A stretch of DNA of 33,797 nt. It comes from Streptomyces sp. SID10853. Its GTDB lineage: Bacteria > Actinomycetota > Actinomycetes > Streptomycetales > Streptomycetaceae. This document shows positions 32,387-33,797 of the stretch, one piece after another. The stretch lies in assembly GCF_010548145.1 (NCBI RefSeq), contig NZ_JAAGLN010000059.1, positions 1-33,797 on the forward strand. The letters run 5' to 3'. The notes under the pieces are model-generated. The model saw nothing but the letters and a program-made list of their open reading frames with translations, made no database searches and was not told where the DNA came from. Numbering within the stretch: the stretch's first letter is position 1; every line of letters starts with the position of its first letter. The position numbers were made by a program, and so were the translations under genes.

Positions 32387-33760
32387 ATGAGCGCAACCGT
32401 CCACGACCCTGCCACTCCAGCCCCGACGACCCCCGCGCGGGCCCGCACGCTCAGCGAGTGGCACCCCGAGGACCCGGACTTCTGGGAGCGGACCGGGGCC
32501 CGGGTGGCCCGGCGCAACCTGGTCTTCTCCGTCCTCTCCGAGCACATCGGCTTCTCGGTGTGGAGCCTCTGGTCGGTACTGGTCCTCTTCCTCGGACCGC
32601 AGTACCACGTCGATCCCGCGGGCAAGTTCCTGCTCACCGCCGTTCCCACCGCGGTCGGTTCGGTCCTGCGGCTCCCCTACACGACCGCCGTGGCACGCTT
32701 CGGCGGTCGCAACTGGACGGTCTTCAGCGCACTGCTCCTGCTCGTACCGACGCTGCTCGCCGGGATCCTGCTCAGGCCCGGCGTCCCGTACGCCACGCTG
32801 CTGGTGCTCGCGGCGGTCGCAGGCGTCGGCGGCGGCAACTTCGCCTCCTCCATGGCCAACATCAACGCCTTCTACCCGCAGCGGCTCAAGGGCTGGGCGC
32901 TGGGCGTCAACGCGGGCGGCGGCAATCTCGGTGTCGCGGCCGTCCAACTGGTCGGCCTGCTGATCCTGGCCACCGCCGGTGCCGCGCACCCACGGCTGCT
33001 GCCCCTGGTGTACTTGCCGCTGATCGTCCTGGCGGCGCTGGGCGCGGCCCTGCGCATGGACAACATCGAGACACCGCCCCAGCGCGGGCACGCGCTGCGC
33101 GACATCTGCCGGGAGCCGCACACCTGGGTGATGTCCGCGCTCTACGTCGGCACCTTCGGCTCCTTCATCGGCTTCGGCTTCGCCTTCGGACAGGTCCTGC
33201 AGGTGCAGTTCAGCCAGCAGTTCGACACACCCGTCAAGGCCGCCTGTCTGACCTTCCTGGGCCCGCTGCTCGGCTCGCTGGTGCGTCCCGTCGGCGGCAG
33301 GATGGCGGACCGCTGGGGCGGATCCCTGGTGACCTGCTGGAACTTCGCCGTGATGGCGGTGGGCGCCGCGACCGTCCTCGTCGCCTCACAGCGGCACTCG
33401 CTGCCGTTGTTCCTCACGGGGTTCATCGCCCTCTTCGTGTTCAGCGGCATCGGCAACGGCTCCACCTACAAGATGATCCCGGCGATCTTCGGTGCCAGGG
33501 CCCGCGCAGCCGTCCTCGCGGGCGCCGATCCGGCCGAGGCCGAGCGCACCTCACAGCGCCGGGCCACCGCCCTCATCGGAGTGGCGGGCGCGGTCGGTGC
33601 CTTCGGCGGAGTCCTGGTCAACCTCGCCATCCGCCAGTCCTTCCTCAGCGCCCACAACGGCAACGCCGCCTATCTGGCCTTCCTCGCCTCCTACAGCCTG
33701 TGCCTGGTGCTGACCTGGGCCGTCTACCTGCGCGGTCGCGGAGCGGCGGCGCAGAAGTGA
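32387..33760 (+). CDS. narK: NarK-type nitrate/nitrite MFS transporter
   Basis: A 457-residue membrane protein starting at ATG, 121 bp after nirD. The N-terminus WHPEDPDFWERTG and about twelve hydrophobic helices fit the NarK/NasA family. The nitrate signature is present twice: GVGGGNFASSMANINAFYP followed by KGWALGVNAGGGNLGV in helix 5, and the helix 11 counterpart FSGIGNGSTYKMIP. One substrate-binding arginine is probably in the helix 2 segment SVLRLPYT. It would import nitrate (or exchange nitrate for nitrite) to feed the nitrate reductase at 23236-27606. The gene ends 37 bp before the window edge, and I see nothing further in that tail. Confidence 0.94.
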   Translation: MSATVHDPATPAPTTPARARTLSEWHPEDPDFWERTGARVARRNLVFSVLSEHIGFSVWSLWSVLVLFLGPQYHVDPAGKFLLTAVPTAVGSVLRLPYTTAVARFGGRNWTVFSALLLLVPTLLAGILLRPGVPYATLLVLAAVAGVGGGNFASSMANINAFYPQRLKGWALGVNAGGGNLGVAAVQLVGLLILATAGAAHPRLLPLVYLPLIVLAALGAALRMDNIETPPQRGHALRDICREPHTWVMSALYVGTFGSFIGFGFAFGQVLQVQFSQQFDTPVKAACLTFLGPLLGSLVRPVGGRMADRWGGSLVTCWNFAVMAVGAATVLVASQRHSLPLFLTGFIALFVFSGIGNGSTYKMIPAIFGARARAAVLAGADPAEAERTSQRRATALIGVAGAVGAFGGVLVNLAIRQSFLSAHNGNAAYLAFLASYSLCLVLTWAVYLRGRGAAAQK

Positions 33761-33797
33761 ACCGGCCGCCCCGCGCGCGGACCGCGCACGGCAGCCG

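Overview
The window looks like a chromosomal segment of a Streptomyces-type actinomycete. The base composition is very GC-rich, many genes start with GTG or TTG, there is a mycothiol-dependent-isomerase-like protein, and there is a nitrate-assimilation locus with an NnaR-type regulator and GlnR-like operator repeats. No rRNA, tRNA, CRISPR array or transposase was seen.

Region 1 (1-18126, possibly to 19288) is a compact biosynthetic gene cluster in two divergent arms around a 423-bp intergenic region (13408-13830). The minus arm, read right to left, encodes: a stand-alone condensation domain, a tandem double ATP-grasp ligase, a NodU/TobZ-type carbamoyltransferase, a KamA-like radical SAM aminomutase, a PLP aminotransferase, a mycothiol-dependent-isomerase-like protein, a BtrH-like acyltransferase ending in a carrier-like domain, a free acyl carrier protein, two consecutive acyl-CoA-dehydrogenase-like flavoproteins, and a phosphopantetheinyl transferase cut by the left edge. 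Most minus-arm junctions overlap (ATGA, GTGA, TTGA or TGATG), which indicates translational coupling. The plus arm encodes a stand-alone amino-acid adenylation enzyme, an MFS exporter, a second ATP-grasp ligase and perhaps a kinase-fold protein. My reading is a dissociated, carrier-protein-based peptide pathway. An amino acid is activated, loaded on the free carrier protein, oxidised by the flavoprotein pair, joined to other residues (one possibly a beta-amino acid) by the condensation domain, acyltransferase and ATP-grasp ligases, carbamoylated and exported. I cannot match this gene set to a characterised cluster from memory.

Region 2 (19381-23217) holds apparently unrelated genes: a small secreted CAP-domain protein, a proline iminopeptidase and a family 2 glycosyltransferase with a large C-terminal extension.

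Region 3 (23236-33760) is nitrate assimilation. It has a 1456-residue nitrate reductase fused to a CysJ-like flavin reductase and, on the same strand, nnaR (uroporphyrinogen-III-synthase-like domain plus winged helix). Divergent from these are nirB, nirD and narK. The 274-bp nnaR-nirB intergenic region carries 11-bp-phased half-sites resembling GlnR boxes. nirB has an apparent one-base deletion in a C run near 31258-31260. It separates the two pairs of siroheme/[4Fe-4S] cysteines into different frames, so the nitrite reductase is broken as written unless this is a sequence error.
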